NCBI GenBank assembly: GCA_028718265.1
Contig: JAQUMG010000129.1
Coordinates: 1-5,396 of the forward strand
Length of the DNA stretch: 5,396 nt
From: Candidatus Omnitrophota bacterium
Lineage (GTDB): Bacteria; Omnitrophota; Koll11; JAHIPI01
Direction: 5' to 3'
The notes under the pieces were generated by a model. That model had not been told where the DNA came from and did not search any database. It saw nothing but the letters and a program-made list of their open reading frames with translations. The translations under genes and the position numbers were made by a program. The number at the start of each line of letters is the position of its first letter. The stretch's first letter is position 1. Below, one piece after another: positions 5,375 through 5,396 of this stretch.

Positions 5375-5396
5375 AGATAGGAAGAGCGTCGTGTAG
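5375..5396. other. Illumina adapter remnant at the contig end
   Basis: The last 22 bases match the start of the Illumina TruSeq universal adapter read-through sequence (AGATCGGAAGAGCGTCGTGTAG) at 21 of 22 positions; the only difference is A at 5379 instead of C. This is a sequencing artefact, not genome. The true insert ends at about 5374-5378, and nothing after that should be translated. Confidence 0.92.

Overview
The window reads as a bacterial contig fragment: dense coding, every gene on the + strand, short or overlapping junctions, and A-rich coding-strand codon use with many AAA/GAA codons. Two N-terminal signal peptides and an RlpA-like cell-wall protein suggest a diderm bacterium. The style (coiled-coil-rich operon, ACR3 transporter, atypical 'TCAS' type RlpA domain) recalls uncultured lineages such as Omnitrophota, but that is only a low-confidence impression. 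The last 22 bases match the Illumina adapter at 21 of 22 positions, so the right edge is almost certainly a raw contig end from a short-read assembly.

Left part (2-1302): the C-terminal half of an ACR3-family arsenite efflux permease, cut by the window edge, is joined through an ATGA stop/start overlap to an exported tetratricopeptide-repeat (TPR) protein. After a 138-bp gap holding an extended -10 promoter comes a small secreted RlpA-like double-psi beta-barrel protein (1441-1845). It keeps most family residues, but the conserved His is replaced by Ser and there is no lipobox.

Right part (1857-5374): a near-consensus sigma70-type promoter (TTGACT-N17-TAAAAT) and a leader with two UUC-loop hairpins precede a tight four-gene operon. 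(a) A 119-residue protein with one membrane segment and a cytoplasmic coiled coil. (b) A 621-residue soluble coiled-coil protein whose core is six tandem 49-residue (seven-heptad) repeats. (c) An orphan ParA/MinD-type ATPase with intact Walker motifs. (d) A single-pass membrane protein with a C-terminal coiled coil, interrupted by a TAA stop exactly where the heptad pattern calls for a core hydrophobic residue. No ParB gene or canonical parS is visible. My inference is a ParA-driven positioning or scaffold system: a long coiled-coil rod and two membrane-anchored coil proteins as partners or anchors for the ATPase. The cargo is unknown. This operon is the candidate undescribed system of the window.
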